In this document: positions 1 to 8,929 of the stretch, one piece after another
Numbering within the stretch: position 1 is the stretch's first letter
Layout of the letters: every line of letters begins with the position of its first letter
NCBI RefSeq assembly: GCF_022548875.1
Contig: NZ_JAKZEW010000015.1
Coordinates: 631-64,630 of the forward strand
Direction: 5' to 3'
DNA length: 64,000 bases
From: Glycomyces sp. L485
Lineage (GTDB): Bacteria; Actinomycetota; Actinomycetes; Mycobacteriales; Micromonosporaceae
The notes under the pieces: generated by a model
Database searches by the model: none
What the model saw: the letters and a program-made list of their open reading frames with translations, nothing else
What the model was told of the DNA's origin: nothing
Made by a program: the position numbers and the translations under genes

Positions 1-541
1 AAGTCTCCACACCCGAGCGGCCCGAGACTCCGCCCTCCGGCCGCCCGACCCGACGCCCCCGCAGCCCACCGAACCAGATGCGACAGCCCCCGAAACCGAC
101 ACCGCCACAACCCCGCCACCGCCGCCGAACCGGACCCGAAAGTCACGCTCCCTGCCCTGCCCCCACGACCGGCCTCCGTGGCCGACAACCCGCCCCGGAC
201 TCCACCCAGCTCTTTCGTCGCTGATCGATTGAAGCGTAAGTGAGAGGCACCGGGGAACCGAAGACACCGCCCCGCCCAACCCTCCACCTCGTCATCGCCG
301 CCGCCCTTGGCGCAGAGCGACCATCCGCCACACTGCTCCCGCCCACGCACGCGCGGCCATTGCCGGACTCCTCAGGCGAACCCCCGCCAACCACCGCCGA
401 CTCATCCGCTGCTACATCCCAGGAACCTCCGTGGCCGACAACCGGCCCCGGCCTCGACTCGGCTATTTTCGTCGCTGCCCCGTTTGAAGCCCACCCCGAC
501 ACCATCGGGACGCCGACAGGCCACCCGGACACAGCGTTCCT
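1..541. other. C-rich flank without a recognisable gene
   Basis: This stretch is strongly C-rich on the plus strand. Frames are open here only because stop codons are rare at this GC content. None of the translations resembles a known family; they are low-complexity Pro/Arg/Gly/Ala text. It lies downstream of the RNase J gene and holds a long imperfect direct repeat (173-234 and 426-488). It could be decayed coding DNA or an intergenic spacer. I see no promoter or RNA gene. Confidence 0.4.
173..488. repeat. imperfect direct repeat, two copies 253 bp apart
   Basis: Copy one spans 173-234 and copy two 426-488. The first 26 bases (cctccgtggccgacaacc, one variable base, then gccccgg) match with one difference. 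After a diverged middle, both copies share ttcgtcgctg and end in tgaagc. The spacing is 253 bp and no gene is evident between the copies. It looks like a local segmental duplication that has drifted. Confidence 0.6.
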
Positions 542-570
542 GCGTGGGCGCGGCTTCGCCACGCCCACGC
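542..570 (-). terminator. terminator after RNase J gene
   Basis: Thirteen-base-pair stem with one G-U pair and a three-base loop (GCGTGGGCG and CGCCCACGC arms, inner GGC-ttc-GCC). It starts 24 bases past the RNase J stop in the direction of transcription. There is no strong U-tract, which is common in actinobacteria. Confidence 0.6.
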
Positions 571-593
571 GGTCCCGGAAGAACAGCGAGTTC

Positions 594-2285
594 TCAGACC
601 TCGAGGACGTGCGGGACGATCATCGGGCGTCGGCGGTAGGTGTCGTTGACCCATTTGCCGACGGTGCGCCGCATGATCTGCTGGAGCTGGTGCGGTTCGG
701 CCACGCCGTCTGCGGCGGCCCGCTCCATCGCCTCGTCGATAAGCGGCAGGACGCCATCGAACGCCTTCGGGTCGTCCGAGAAGCCGCGGGCCGAGACGGT
801 GGGACCGCCGACGACCTTGCCGTTCTCGGAGTCGATGACGACCGTGGCCGCGATGAAGCCGCCGTCGCCGAGCATTCTGCGCTCGCTGAGGACCGGCTCG
901 CCGACATCGCCGACGGTGAGCCCGTCGACGTAGACCAGGTTGTTCGGGATGTGGCCGACGAGGCGGGCGCGGCCGTCGACGAGGTCGACGACGTCACCGT
1001 TCTCGATGACGATGACCTGGTCGGCCGGGACCCCGGAGTCGATGGCGAGCCGCGCGTGCGCCTGGAGGTGCCTGGCCTCACCGTGGACCGGGATCATGTT
1101 GGAGGGCTTGACGCTGTTGAGCACATACAGCAGTTCTCCGGCGGGCGCGTGCCCCGAGACGTGGACCTTCGCTACGTCCTTGTGGATCACCGTGGCGCCG
1201 GTGCGGGCGAGGCGGTTGATGACGCCGTAGACGGCGGTCTCGTTGCCCGGCACCAGCGAGGAAGCGAGGATGACGGTGTCGTCGGGCTCGACGGTGATGT
1301 GGCGGTGGTCGCCCGACGCCATGCGGCCCAGAGCGCTCATCGGCTCGCCCTGGGAGCCGGTGGACATGTAGACGATCTCATCGTTGGGCAGCCGGACGGC
1401 CTCGTCCATGTTGACCAGCAGGCCCTCGGGGATCTTCATGAGGCCGAGGTCTCGGGCGATCGACATGTTGCGGACCATGGAGCGGCCGACGAACGCGACC
1501 CTGCGGCCGTGCGCCCAGGCCGCGTCCAGGACCTGCTGGACGCGGTGGACGTGGCTGGCGAAGGAGGCGACGATGATACGGCCCTTGACGTCCTCGAACA
1601 GCTTGTCGAGGACCGGGCCGATCTCTCGCTCGGAGGTGACGAATCCGGGGATTTCGGCGTTCGTCGAGTCCGACAGGAGCAGGTCGACGCCCTGGTCGCC
1701 GAGTCGGCCGAAGCCGGCGAGGTCGGTGATGCGCCCGTCGAGGGGCAGCTGGTCCATCTTGAAGTCGCCGGTGTGCAGGACCAGGCCCGCGCCGGTGCGG
1801 ATGGCGACCGCGAGCGCATCGGGGATCGAGTGGTTGACGGCGAGGAACTCCAGCCCGAACGGGCCCAGCTCGACGGTGTCGCTCTCGGCGACGACCGTGG
1901 AGACCGGCCTGATGCGCCGTTCACGCAGCTTCGCCTCGACGAGCGCGACGGAGAACTTGGAGCCGACCAGCGGGATGTCGTGCTTGTGCTCCAGCAGGAA
2001 CGGGATCCCGCCGATGTGGTCCTCGTGCCCGTGGGTGATGACGATGGCCTCGATGTCGTCGAGGCGGTCGAGAATGGGCGTGAAGTCCGGCAGGATCAGG
2101 TCGACACCCGGCTGCTCTACGTCGGGGAAGAGCACCCCGCAGTCGACGATGAGGAGCCGTCCCTCGTACTCGAACAGAGTCATGTTGCGGCCGATCGCGC
2201 CCAGTCCCCCGAGGGGGACGACGCGCAGGCCGCCTTCGGGTAGTTCGCCGGGTTCTCTGAGATTGTCGGGTCGGGTCAAGCTCAT
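594..2285 (-). CDS. rnj: ribonuclease J
   Basis: Metallo-beta-lactamase/beta-CASP ribonuclease of 563 residues, the usual length for RNase J, with 5'-3' exo- and endonucleolytic activity in mRNA decay and rRNA maturation. The zinc motif HGHEDH lies at residues 85-90. A beta-CASP region and a C-terminal dimerisation domain follow. The start ATG at 2285 shares one base with the dapA stop (TGATG), so the two are translationally coupled. The order thyX-dapA-rnj is conserved in many actinobacteria, including mycobacteria. An upstream in-frame extension would run antisense-free through dapA but lacks any RNase J homology, so I rejected it. Confidence 0.95.
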   Translation of the reverse strand: MSLTRPDNLREPGELPEGGLRVVPLGGLGAIGRNMTLFEYEGRLLIVDCGVLFPDVEQPGVDLILPDFTPILDRLDDIEAIVITHGHEDHIGGIPFLLEHKHDIPLVGSKFSVALVEAKLRERRIRPVSTVVAESDTVELGPFGLEFLAVNHSIPDALAVAIRTGAGLVLHTGDFKMDQLPLDGRITDLAGFGRLGDQGVDLLLSDSTNAEIPGFVTSEREIGPVLDKLFEDVKGRIIVASFASHVHRVQQVLDAAWAHGRRVAFVGRSMVRNMSIARDLGLMKIPEGLLVNMDEAVRLPNDEIVYMSTGSQGEPMSALGRMASGDHRHITVEPDDTVILASSLVPGNETAVYGVINRLARTGATVIHKDVAKVHVSGHAPAGELLYVLNSVKPSNMIPVHGEARHLQAHARLAIDSGVPADQVIVIENGDVVDLVDGRARLVGHIPNNLVYVDGLTVGDVGEPVLSERRMLGDGGFIAATVVIDSENGKVVGGPTVSARGFSDDPKAFDGVLPLIDEAMERAAADGVAEPHQLQQIMRRTVGKWVNDTYRRRPMIVPHVLEV

Positions 2286-3178
2286 CAGACCTCCTTGACG
2301 GTCGCGAGGTTCTCGGCGATGAAGTCCGCGATCAGCGCGTCGGCGGGCGTGAGCGGCAGCCTCGGCTCGCCTGCCGGGAGCCCGCGCTGGGCGAGCGCGC
2401 ACTTGACGGCCGTGACCCCCTGCGCCGGGCCCTGGAGCGCGCGCATGGCGGGCAGCAGGGCGTCGTTGATCGCGGAGGCCCGCTCGACGTCGCCGTCGTC
2501 GAAGGCATCGAACATGGCGTTGATCTGCTTGCCCACGAGGTGGGCGATGACGGAGACGACGCCGACCTGCCCCGTGGCGTAGGCGGCGAGGTTGAGCGCG
2601 TCGACACCGCAGTAGAACGTCAGCCCGGTGGCTACGCGGATGCGTTGAGTGGCCGAGAGGTCGGCCGTGGCGTCCTTGCAGGCGATGATGCGCGGGTGCT
2701 CGGCCAGGCGGAGGTAGGAGGACTCGGTGATGGGCACGCTCGACCGCGGCGGGATGTCGTAGAGCATGCACGGCAGCTCGGTCGCGTCGGCGATGGCGTT
2801 GAAGTGCGCCTCGATCCCGTCCTGCGGCGGCCGCGAGTAGTAGGGCGTGACCAGCAGCAGGCCCCGCGCCCCCGCCTTCTCGGCCTCTTGGGCGAGTCGG
2901 ACGGAGTGGCGCGTGTCGTAGGTGGAGGCCCCGGCGACGATGTGGGCACGGTCGCCGACGGCTTCGACCACGGTTTCGATGAGCTGAGACTTCTCGGCGT
3001 CGGTGGTCGTGGGCGACTCACCAGTGGTGCCGTTGAGGACGAGTCCGTCGCACCCCTGCTCATCGACGAGGTAGCGGGCCAGTTCGCCGGCTCCGGGCAC
3101 GTCGAGCTCCCCCGACGGCGTGAACGGCGTGATCATGGCCGCCAGAGTGCGCCCGAATGGGCGGTTCACGTTGCGCAT
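2285..3178 (-). CDS. dapA: 4-hydroxy-tetrahydrodipicolinate synthase
   Basis: Class I aldolase of 297 residues that condenses pyruvate with aspartate semialdehyde, the first committed step to meso-DAP and lysine. Visible landmarks are the pyruvate-binding TTGE motif (residues 51-54), Tyr140 in YDIP, and the Schiff-base lysine K168 in IIACKD. Length matches the family. It overlaps rnj by one base. ThyX lies 114 bp upstream on the same strand, and dapB is about 3.7 kb further upstream. Confidence 0.96.
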   Translation of the reverse strand: MRNVNRPFGRTLAAMITPFTPSGELDVPGAGELARYLVDEQGCDGLVLNGTTGESPTTTDAEKSQLIETVVEAVGDRAHIVAGASTYDTRHSVRLAQEAEKAGARGLLLVTPYYSRPPQDGIEAHFNAIADATELPCMLYDIPPRSSVPITESSYLRLAEHPRIIACKDATADLSATQRIRVATGLTFYCGVDALNLAAYATGQVGVVSVIAHLVGKQINAMFDAFDDGDVERASAINDALLPAMRALQGPAQGVTAVKCALAQRGLPAGEPRLPLTPADALIADFIAENLATVKEV

Positions 3179-3292
3179 GTGCTTTCACCAATACTGAATT
3201 GAGGCGGTCCGGGGGCGTCGCCCGGTCGCTCGTTCGTTTCACTGTCTCAAGTTTCGGCGCCGTCTCGGACGGCTTCGGGGTCTTCGGTGCCC

Positions 3293-4045
3293 TCAGCCCT
3301 CGGTGACGTAGGGGCTGTGCGCGACTTCAGTGCCGTCGTCGAGCGAGGCGATGGTGAAGTCGGCGAAGACGTTCGCGGCCTTCTCTTGGAGCTGCCGCAG
3401 GCATTCGACGGCCAACGCGCGGATCTCGACATCGGCGTGTTCGGAGGCGCGCATGGCGATGAAGTGGCGCCATGCGCGGTAGTTCCCGGTGACGACGATG
3501 CGGGTCTCGGTGGCGTTGGGCAGTACTGATCGCGCCGCCTGGCGCGCCTGCTTTCGACGCAGCGTGGGGTTCGCCACGTCGGCGAACTTCTTCTGGAGGC
3601 CTTCCAGGAGGTCGTTGTAGGCGCTCTGGGCGGCCTCGGAGGCGGCCAGGAAGCGTTCGTGGAGCTCGGGGTCCCCCGCGATGACCTCCGGCTCGACCAT
3701 GGCCGCGTCGCGCTCGGGTACGTAGCGCTGCGACAGCTGGGAGTAGGAGAAGTGGCGGTGGCGGATGAGCTCGTGCGTGAGCGAGCGCGAGATACCGGAG
3801 AGGTAGAAGGTGACGCTGCCGTGCTCGAGGACCGACAGGTGCCCGACCTGGAGGATGTGGTCGAGGTAGCCGGCGTTCGTGGCGGTCTTGGGGTTGGGCT
3901 TCTTCCAGGACTGGTAGCAGGCGCGACCGGCGAACTCGGCGAGCCCTTCGCCGCCGTCGGCGTCGGTGTTCCAAGGGATGTCGGCCGGGGCCTCGAAGTG
4001 CGTCCAGGCGATGAGTCGGACGTCCATCGGTACGATTTCGGGCAT
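3293..4045 (-). CDS. thyX: flavin-dependent thymidylate synthase
   Basis: ThyX makes dTMP from dUMP using FAD and methylenetetrahydrofolate. The diagnostic RHR-x7-S motif is present ([13 protein letters not shown], residues 95-107). I chose ATG 4045 because it follows a purine-rich GGGGAGCGGGG ribosome site and gives 250 residues, normal for actinobacterial ThyX. A longer in-frame extension to 4225 has no family support. The -10-like TATAAC (minus strand, 4083-4088) could serve it. It precedes dapA and rnj in the same direction. Confidence 0.93.
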   Translation of the reverse strand: MPEIVPMDVRLIAWTHFEAPADIPWNTDADGGEGLAEFAGRACYQSWKKPNPKTATNAGYLDHILQVGHLSVLEHGSVTFYLSGISRSLTHELIRHRHFSYSQLSQRYVPERDAAMVEPEVIAGDPELHERFLAASEAAQSAYNDLLEGLQKKFADVANPTLRRKQARQAARSVLPNATETRIVVTGNYRAWRHFIAMRASEHADVEIRALAVECLRQLQEKAANVFADFTIASLDDGTEVAHSPYVTEG

Positions 4046-4234
4046 GCCCCGCTCCCCCTCGTGATCGATTTGCTTACAGCTGGTTATAGCTCTATGAGCG
4101 TACTCGGGCGACGGTTGTGGCCTTGACCGCGCCCACGAATGCCGCCAGGTCATCTCTACACGGCGACCACTCAGTCTGACCAGCGGTTTTCCCGCATCGC
4201 GGCATAATGGTGCGCGGCAGAGCATCAGATCGAC

Positions 4235-4263
4235 TTGACAGACATCAACAGTGATGTCACTAT
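4235..4263 (+). promoter_or_regulatory. promoter with operator, leaderless start for the RHH gene
   Basis: A perfect -35 TTGACA (4235-4240) is followed after 17 bp by CACTAT (4258-4263). Transcription would begin at or next to ATG 4270, implying a leaderless mRNA. Between the two boxes lies a perfect inverted repeat, GACATCA-acag-TGATGTC (4241-4258). Because the downstream gene encodes a ribbon-helix-helix protein, autorepression is a reasonable inference. Confidence 0.65.
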
Positions 4264-4269
4264 GGTGTC

Positions 4270-4761
4270 ATGGACTTGACGCCGTATATCGAATCGCTCC
4301 GCCGAAGCCTCACCGCCGCCGCCGCACCGGCCGGCGAAGACGCCGCGCGGACCGCAGAACTGCTGTCAGAGGCGCTCGACGCCGGGGCGCGACTCGCGCT
4401 CATGGAGGCACTCTCCGAGGCCGCCGCCGAGATCACCGCCGGACTCGACCAGGCCGGGTCGTCCGCGTCAGTCGACCTGCGGGTGCGAGGCAAGGAGGTC
4501 GACCTCCGCGTCACCGACGTCGAAGCGTCCGAGACCACGCCGCCGCCGGCCCCGCCGGTCGACGACGACGTCGCCCGCATCACGCTGCGCCTGCCAGAGT
4601 CGCTCAAGGAGGACGTCGAGAAGGCCGCCTCCGCTGACGGCGCCTCGGTCAACGCCTGGCTCGTGCGGGCCATCAACACCGCCGTTCACTCTTCGCGCAC
4701 TTCAAGCCCGACCAGCGGCGCGCGATACAGCCAACGCATCACCGGCTACGCCCGGGCATAG
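4270..4761 (+). CDS. ribbon-helix-helix DNA-binding protein
   Basis: Protein of 163 residues. The N-terminal half is alanine-rich and probably helical. A proline-rich hinge sits near residues 88-96. A C-terminal Arc/HicB-type ribbon-helix-helix follows (RITLRLPESLKEDVEKAA then VNAWLVRAIN, about residues 100-138). Such RHH proteins often pair with DUF4097 proteins in actinobacteria, and here that gene follows 15 bp downstream. The start is ATG 4270, placed directly after a promoter, so it is probably leaderless. Annotation as an antitoxin is possible, but the partner does not look like a toxin. Confidence 0.8.
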   Translation: MDLTPYIESLRRSLTAAAAPAGEDAARTAELLSEALDAGARLALMEALSEAAAEITAGLDQAGSSASVDLRVRGKEVDLRVTDVEASETTPPPAPPVDDDVARITLRLPESLKEDVEKAASADGASVNAWLVRAINTAVHSSRTSSPTSGARYSQRITGYARA

Positions 4762-4776
4762 GAGAGCGTCGAACTC

Positions 4777-5601
4777 ATGAACGAGTACACGGAATTCACC
4801 CACGACGGACCGATCACCGCGTCGATCACCCTCGCCGAAGGATCCGCCACCGTCACCGCCCACGAGTCCGACCAGGTCCTGGTCGAGATCAAGCCCGCGC
4901 AGCGAAAGATCGAGGGCGACAACGACGCCGCCGACCTGGCCCGCGTCGAGTTCGAGAACGGCCACCTGCGCGTCGTCGCGCCGGAGAAACCACAGAACTG
5001 GCTGTTCAAGAAGCAGATCGGCGTCCATGTCTCGGTGAAGGTCCCGGTGGGCTCCGACGTCGCGGTCAAGTCGACCTCGGCCCCGATCAGCCTGCACGGC
5101 AAGCTCGGGCCCGTCTCGATCAACACCGTCGCCGGCTCGGCCACCGTCGAGCAGGCCACTAGCGTGCGCGCCAACACCGTGTCGGGCTCGATCAGCGTCA
5201 TCGACGCCATCGACGAGTTCCGCGCGAACACCGCATCGGGCCAGGTCCGGGCGGACCACGTAGGAGGGGACCTCACGGCCAAGACCGTCGCCGGCGCGGT
5301 CATCGCCGAGAGGGTGGACGGCTCGGCCCGCGTCAACACGCTTTCCGGCGGCATCGAGCTGGGCGCGCTCAAGTCGGGGGTCTGCCGCGCGAACACCGTT
5401 TCCGGGCGCATCAGTCTCGGGGTCGTCGCCGGCACCGACGTGTGGATGGACCTGGACGCCAAGGCCGGGACCGTCACCTCGGAGCTCGCCGCGGGCGACA
5501 CCTCGCCCGCGCCGTCGGCCGATGAGGGCACGAGCCTGGAAGTGCGTGCCCGGTCCGTCTCCGGGGACATCTACCTGCACCGGGCGAACGCCTACACGTA
5601 G
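4777..5601 (+). CDS. DUF4097 beta-strand repeat protein
   Basis: Protein of 274 residues without signal peptide or membrane segment. It has repeated short strands with the recurrent pattern ANTVSGSI / ANTASGQV / VNTLSGGI / ANTVSGRI / ARSVSGDI, typical of the DUF4097 adhesin-like beta-solenoid. Function of the family is unknown. GGAGAG at 4761-4766 serves ATG 4777. It is co-directional with the RHH regulator gene 15 bp upstream and presumably co-transcribed. Its 3' end overlaps the convergent DUF2752 gene by 10 bp. Confidence 0.85.
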   Translation: MNEYTEFTHDGPITASITLAEGSATVTAHESDQVLVEIKPAQRKIEGDNDAADLARVEFENGHLRVVAPEKPQNWLFKKQIGVHVSVKVPVGSDVAVKSTSAPISLHGKLGPVSINTVAGSATVEQATSVRANTVSGSISVIDAIDEFRANTASGQVRADHVGGDLTAKTVAGAVIAERVDGSARVNTLSGGIELGALKSGVCRANTVSGRISLGVVAGTDVWMDLDAKAGTVTSELAAGDTSPAPSADEGTSLEVRARSVSGDIYLHRANAYT

Positions 5602-6080
5602 AAGTAGGTGAACGGCTCCCAGGGCAGATTGCGGGCGAGGAAGAAGACGCCCCAGGCGATCAGGAACGACGTCAGTACATTTGGGGTGAGGTGGAACGTC
5701 GGCAGACGCCACCTCACCTTCGGCGCCATCCGCGGCAGCGCCCAGGCCAGGTACATCCAGACGATGAACGGGGCCGCGAACACGGCGATGGCGTGGTGCC
5801 GGGCTGCCTCGGGCAGATTCGCCGTCACCAGGTAGTAGAACGCGCGGGTGCCGCCGCAGCCGGGGCAGTCGAAGCCCGTGGTCATCTTGAACAGGCACGT
5901 CGTCGGGCCGGTGTCGTCCGTCGGATTCGCCGCCACCACCCCGCCGGCCGCCGCCGCGAAGCAGGCCAGCAGTGCCACCGGCGCCAGCCAGGGCCGCGCG
6001 AGCAGCGACGTCGTCCAGCGCGACATCACGCTCTGGCGAGTCTCGCTTCGTTCAAGGGTCGCTTCATCAACTGCGCACAC
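5592..6080 (-). CDS. DUF2752 membrane protein
   Basis: Membrane protein of 162 residues with about three hydrophobic segments. It carries the DUF2752 hallmark CPGCGGTRA after the first segment, whose paired cysteines may bind metal or form a disulfide. The GTG start at 6080 is preceded by a good GGGAGGA site five bases away. A shorter start at ATG 6026 is possible. The biochemical role of the family is not established. The gene is convergent with the DUF4097 gene. Confidence 0.8.
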   Translation of the reverse strand: MCAVDEATLERSETRQSVMSRWTTSLLARPWLAPVALLACFAAAAGGVVAANPTDDTGPTTCLFKMTTGFDCPGCGGTRAFYYLVTANLPEAARHHAIAVFAAPFIVWMYLAWALPRMAPKVRWRLPTFHLTPNVLTSFLIAWGVFFLARNLPWEPFTYFYV

Positions 6081-6167
6081 GGTTCCTCCCGTCTCACAGC
6101 GTATCCCGTGCCCGCCGATCTGGATGAAAGCGCCGGTTCACCCCGCCGGCACGCCTAGGCTCGGAAC

Positions 6168-6854
6168 ATGCTGGCACTTACGAAGCGGGCCACGCGCCGG
6201 GCACTGGCCGCGGGCGCCGCAGTCGGCGTCCTGATCGCCACTTCCGGCTGTCTCAGACTCGACCTGGAACTCGAAGTGCGGCCGGACGACTCGGTCGACG
6301 GGACCTTCACCGCCGCCTGGAGCGAGGAGTTCCTCGACGAGGTCCGCTCCGGCGATGACGCCATCGATCAGTCTGAATTGGATGCGTTTCTCGAAGCGCT
6401 GCTGGAGGGCGTGCCGGACGCCGATCGCAGCGCCTACCACGCCGAAGGCTACATCGGACAGAGCGCGAGCTTCACCGGGCGGCCCTTGGCCGAGTTCGCC
6501 GACCTCGGCGGCGACGAGTGGGGGTACCTGCGGATCACGCACGAGGACCGCCGCTACCTCCTCGACGGCTACTGGGACCTCAGGATCGACGAGTTCCTCG
6601 ACATCGAGAACCTGGAGGACGCCGAGATCGTCATCAGTGTCAACTTCCCCGCCGCCGTCACCGACCACAACGGCGAACTGGACGGGCGCACCGTCACCTG
6701 GACTATGTCGCCGGGCGAGGATTACGAGCTGCGCGCCGAAGCCGAGCAGTACAACGGCCGGGCGTGGCTGGCAGTCGGCGCCGGTTCGCTCGTGGTCGTG
6801 CTGGCGCTGCTGTGGCTGTGGCAGTGGAGCCGGCTCCGGAAGTACTCGCTCTGA
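6168..6854 (+). CDS. LppM-like lipoprotein
   Basis: Protein of 228 residues with a lipoprotein signal: Arg-rich N-terminus, hydrophobic stretch, and lipobox ATSGC with the lipidated cysteine at residue 28. The extracytoplasmic region resembles the LppM domain of mycobacterial lipoproteins (LDLELEVRPDDSVDG near the N-terminus). A single membrane helix near residues 202-222 is followed by basic residues, so the domain is tethered at both ends. There is no strong ribosome site; TAGGCT at about 6158-6163 could be a -10 of a leaderless message. Convergent with dapB. Confidence 0.75.
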   Translation: MLALTKRATRRALAAGAAVGVLIATSGCLRLDLELEVRPDDSVDGTFTAAWSEEFLDEVRSGDDAIDQSELDAFLEALLEGVPDADRSAYHAEGYIGQSASFTGRPLAEFADLGGDEWGYLRITHEDRRYLLDGYWDLRIDEFLDIENLEDAEIVISVNFPAAVTDHNGELDGRTVTWTMSPGEDYELRAEAEQYNGRAWLAVGAGSLVVVLALLWLWQWSRLRKYSL

Positions 6855-6890
6855 GCGACGTGAGCCGCGGGAACCCCGACCCCGACCTCC

Positions 6891-7631
6891 TCAGTCGAGG
6901 AGGTCGTCGATGCCGATGGTGAGGCCGGGGAGCGAGGGCACCGCCCGGACCGCCAGGAGCACACCGGGCATGAAGGAGGCGCGGTCGAGTGAGTCGTGGC
7001 TGATCGTGAAGCGCTCGCCGGGGCCGCCGAAGCGGACCTCCTGGCTCGCTACGTAGCCGGCCGAGCGGATCGCGTGGACATGGACGCCGTCGACCTCGCC
7101 GCCGCGGGCGCCGGTCGCGTCCTCGGCGGTCGCGTCCGGCATCTCGGGCAGGTCGGCCTCGGCCCTTGCCGCCGCGATCAGCCGCGCGGTGTGGACGGCC
7201 GTGCCCGAGGGGGCGTCGACCTTGCGCGGGTGGTGTGTCTCGATGATCTCCGCCGAGGCGAAGTGCTTCGCGGCCTTCGCGGCGAACTGCATCATTAGGA
7301 CCGCGCCGATCCCGAAGTTCGGGGCGATGATCGAGCCGACCTCCGGGTCGTCGCCGAGCATCTCGCCGACCCGGTCGAGCCGGGCCTGATCGAACCCGGA
7401 GGTCCCGACCACGGTGTGCAGGCCATGGTCGATGCACCAGGCCAGGTTGTCCATGACCACGCCGGGCAGGGTGAAGTCCACGACCACATCGACCCCGGCC
7501 TCGGTGAGCGTCTCCAGGGGTTCGTCGTGGTCGACCGCCGCGGCCAGCTTCATGTCGTCGGCTTCGGCCACGGCCTCGCAGACGGCCTGGCCCATCCGGC
7601 CACGCGCGCCCAGCACACCCACATTGATCAT
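6891..7631 (-). CDS. dapB: 4-hydroxy-tetrahydrodipicolinate reductase
   Basis: NAD(P)H-dependent reductase of 246 residues, the step after DapA in DAP/lysine synthesis. It has the N-terminal dinucleotide motif GARGRMGQ (residues 8-15) and the catalytic/substrate loop THHPRKVDAPSGT with H133, H134 and K137. Start ATG 7631 overlaps the stop of the M16 peptidase gene by four bases (ATGA), implying coupling. In many actinobacteria dapB is followed by thyX and dapA; here four unrelated genes lie between. Confidence 0.96.
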   Translation of the reverse strand: MINVGVLGARGRMGQAVCEAVAEADDMKLAAAVDHDEPLETLTEAGVDVVVDFTLPGVVMDNLAWCIDHGLHTVVGTSGFDQARLDRVGEMLGDDPEVGSIIAPNFGIGAVLMMQFAAKAAKHFASAEIIETHHPRKVDAPSGTAVHTARLIAAARAEADLPEMPDATAEDATGARGGEVDGVHVHAIRSAGYVASQEVRFGGPGERFTISHDSLDRASFMPGVLLAVRAVPSLPGLTIGIDDLLD

Positions 7632-8929
7632 TCGAACTCTCCTTGGTCGAACGGCCCCACGGCCGCGGTCGTCATCGGCTGCGACAGGATATCGGCCGCC
7701 ACGGCCCGTACCTGGGCCATGGTCACCGCCTCGTTGCGCGCCAAGTCCTGCTCCACGCTGATCAGCTCGCCGTACAGCGTCTCGTCGCGGCCGAGCCACT
7801 CCATGCGCGAACCGGAGTCCTCCATCGCGAGGATCACGCCGACCTCGTACATCTTCTTGCCCCGGCGCAGTTCCTCTTCGGTGATGCCGTCGTTGACGAC
7901 GCGCGCTATTTCGGCGACGACGAGGTCGCGGACTTCGCGGGCCTTGTCGGGGCTGCATCCCGCGTAGACGCTGAACGAGCCGGTCCCGCCGAAGTGGGCG
8001 GTCGAGGAGCTCACCGAGTAGGCCAGGCCGCGTTCCTCGCGGATCGACTGGAACAGCCGAGAGGACGAGCCGCCGCCGAGGACGCTGTTGAGCACGCCGA
8101 GCGCGTAGGCGCGCTCGTCCTTCCTGGACATGGTGCGGCAGCCGATGACGAGGTTGGCCTGCTCGATGTCCTCGTTGGTCACCGTGAGCAGGCTCGGGAG
8201 CCTGGGGACGCCGTCGCTCGGGAGGCGCTGGGCGGGCACCTCGGTACCGCCCTGGAGCGGGGCGAAGGCCTCGCGGGCGAGCTTGACGACCTCTTCGTGG
8301 TCCACTCCCCCGGCGGCGCACACGAGCAGGTTCGACGGCAGGTAGTGGCGGCGGTAGAAGCCGCGGATCTGCTCGGCGGTGATGGCCCGGACCGATTCGG
8401 CGGTCCCGGCGATGTCGCGCCCGATCGGGCTGTCGCCGAACAGCGCCCTGTTGAAGTGCTCGTGGACGACCTCGGCGGGGTCGTCGGCGGAGGAGGCGAT
8501 CTCCTCCAGGATCACGCCGCGCTCGACTTCGACGTCCCGGTCGGCGATGAGCGAGGCCGACACGGCATCGCCCAGCACGTCCAGCGCAAGGGGCAGGTCG
8601 TCGGCGAGGACGCGTTCGTAGAAGCAGGTGTGGTCGCGGGCGGTGTAGGCGTTCGATTCGCCGCCGACGGCCTCGACGGCCTCGGAGATCTCGGCGGCCG
8701 TTCGCTTGGCCGTGCCTTTGAACAGCAGGTGCTCCAGGAAGTGCGACGCCCCCGACATCTCGGGGGTCTCATCGCGGGAGCCGACGCCGATCCAGGCGCC
8801 GACCGAGGCCGAGCGCATCACGGGGATGGACTCGGTCACCACGCGCAACCCGCTGGGCAGCACCGTGCGTTGCACCGTGCCGCCCAGCGGGTTGTCGTCA
8901 ATGAGCGTTCGAGTCAGGGGACGACTCAT
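7628..8929 (-). CDS. M16 family zinc metallopeptidase (processing peptidase-like)
   Basis: Protein of 433 residues with the inverted zinc motif HFLEH (residues 63-67) and the downstream glutamate ligand near residue 142 (GVILEEI). The second inactive M16 half carries the R/Y-containing region (AYSVSSS). It corresponds to the mycobacterial PepR/Rv2782c-type protein encoded after pnp. The substrate is unknown. Its ATG immediately follows the pnp stop with no gap, and its stop overlaps dapB. Confidence 0.92.
   Translation of the reverse strand: MSRPLTRTLIDDNPLGGTVQRTVLPSGLRVVTESIPVMRSASVGAWIGVGSRDETPEMSGASHFLEHLLFKGTAKRTAAEISEAVEAVGGESNAYTARDHTCFYERVLADDLPLALDVLGDAVSASLIADRDVEVERGVILEEIASSADDPAEVVHEHFNRALFGDSPIGRDIAGTAESVRAITAEQIRGFYRRHYLPSNLLVCAAGGVDHEEVVKLAREAFAPLQGGTEVPAQRLPSDGVPRLPSLLTVTNEDIEQANLVIGCRTMSRKDERAYALGVLNSVLGGGSSSRLFQSIREERGLAYSVSSSTAHFGGTGSFSVYAGCSPDKAREVRDLVVAEIARVVNDGITEEELRRGKKMYEVGVILAMEDSGSRMEWLGRDETLYGELISVEQDLARNEAVTMAQVRAVAADILSQPMTTAAVGPFDQGEFE

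Noticed and set aside
240-2243. 667-codon open frame on the plus strand
   Set aside because: Antisense to RNase J for most of its length; Asp/Val/Gly-rich low-complexity translation typical of shadows at high GC, no family similarity.
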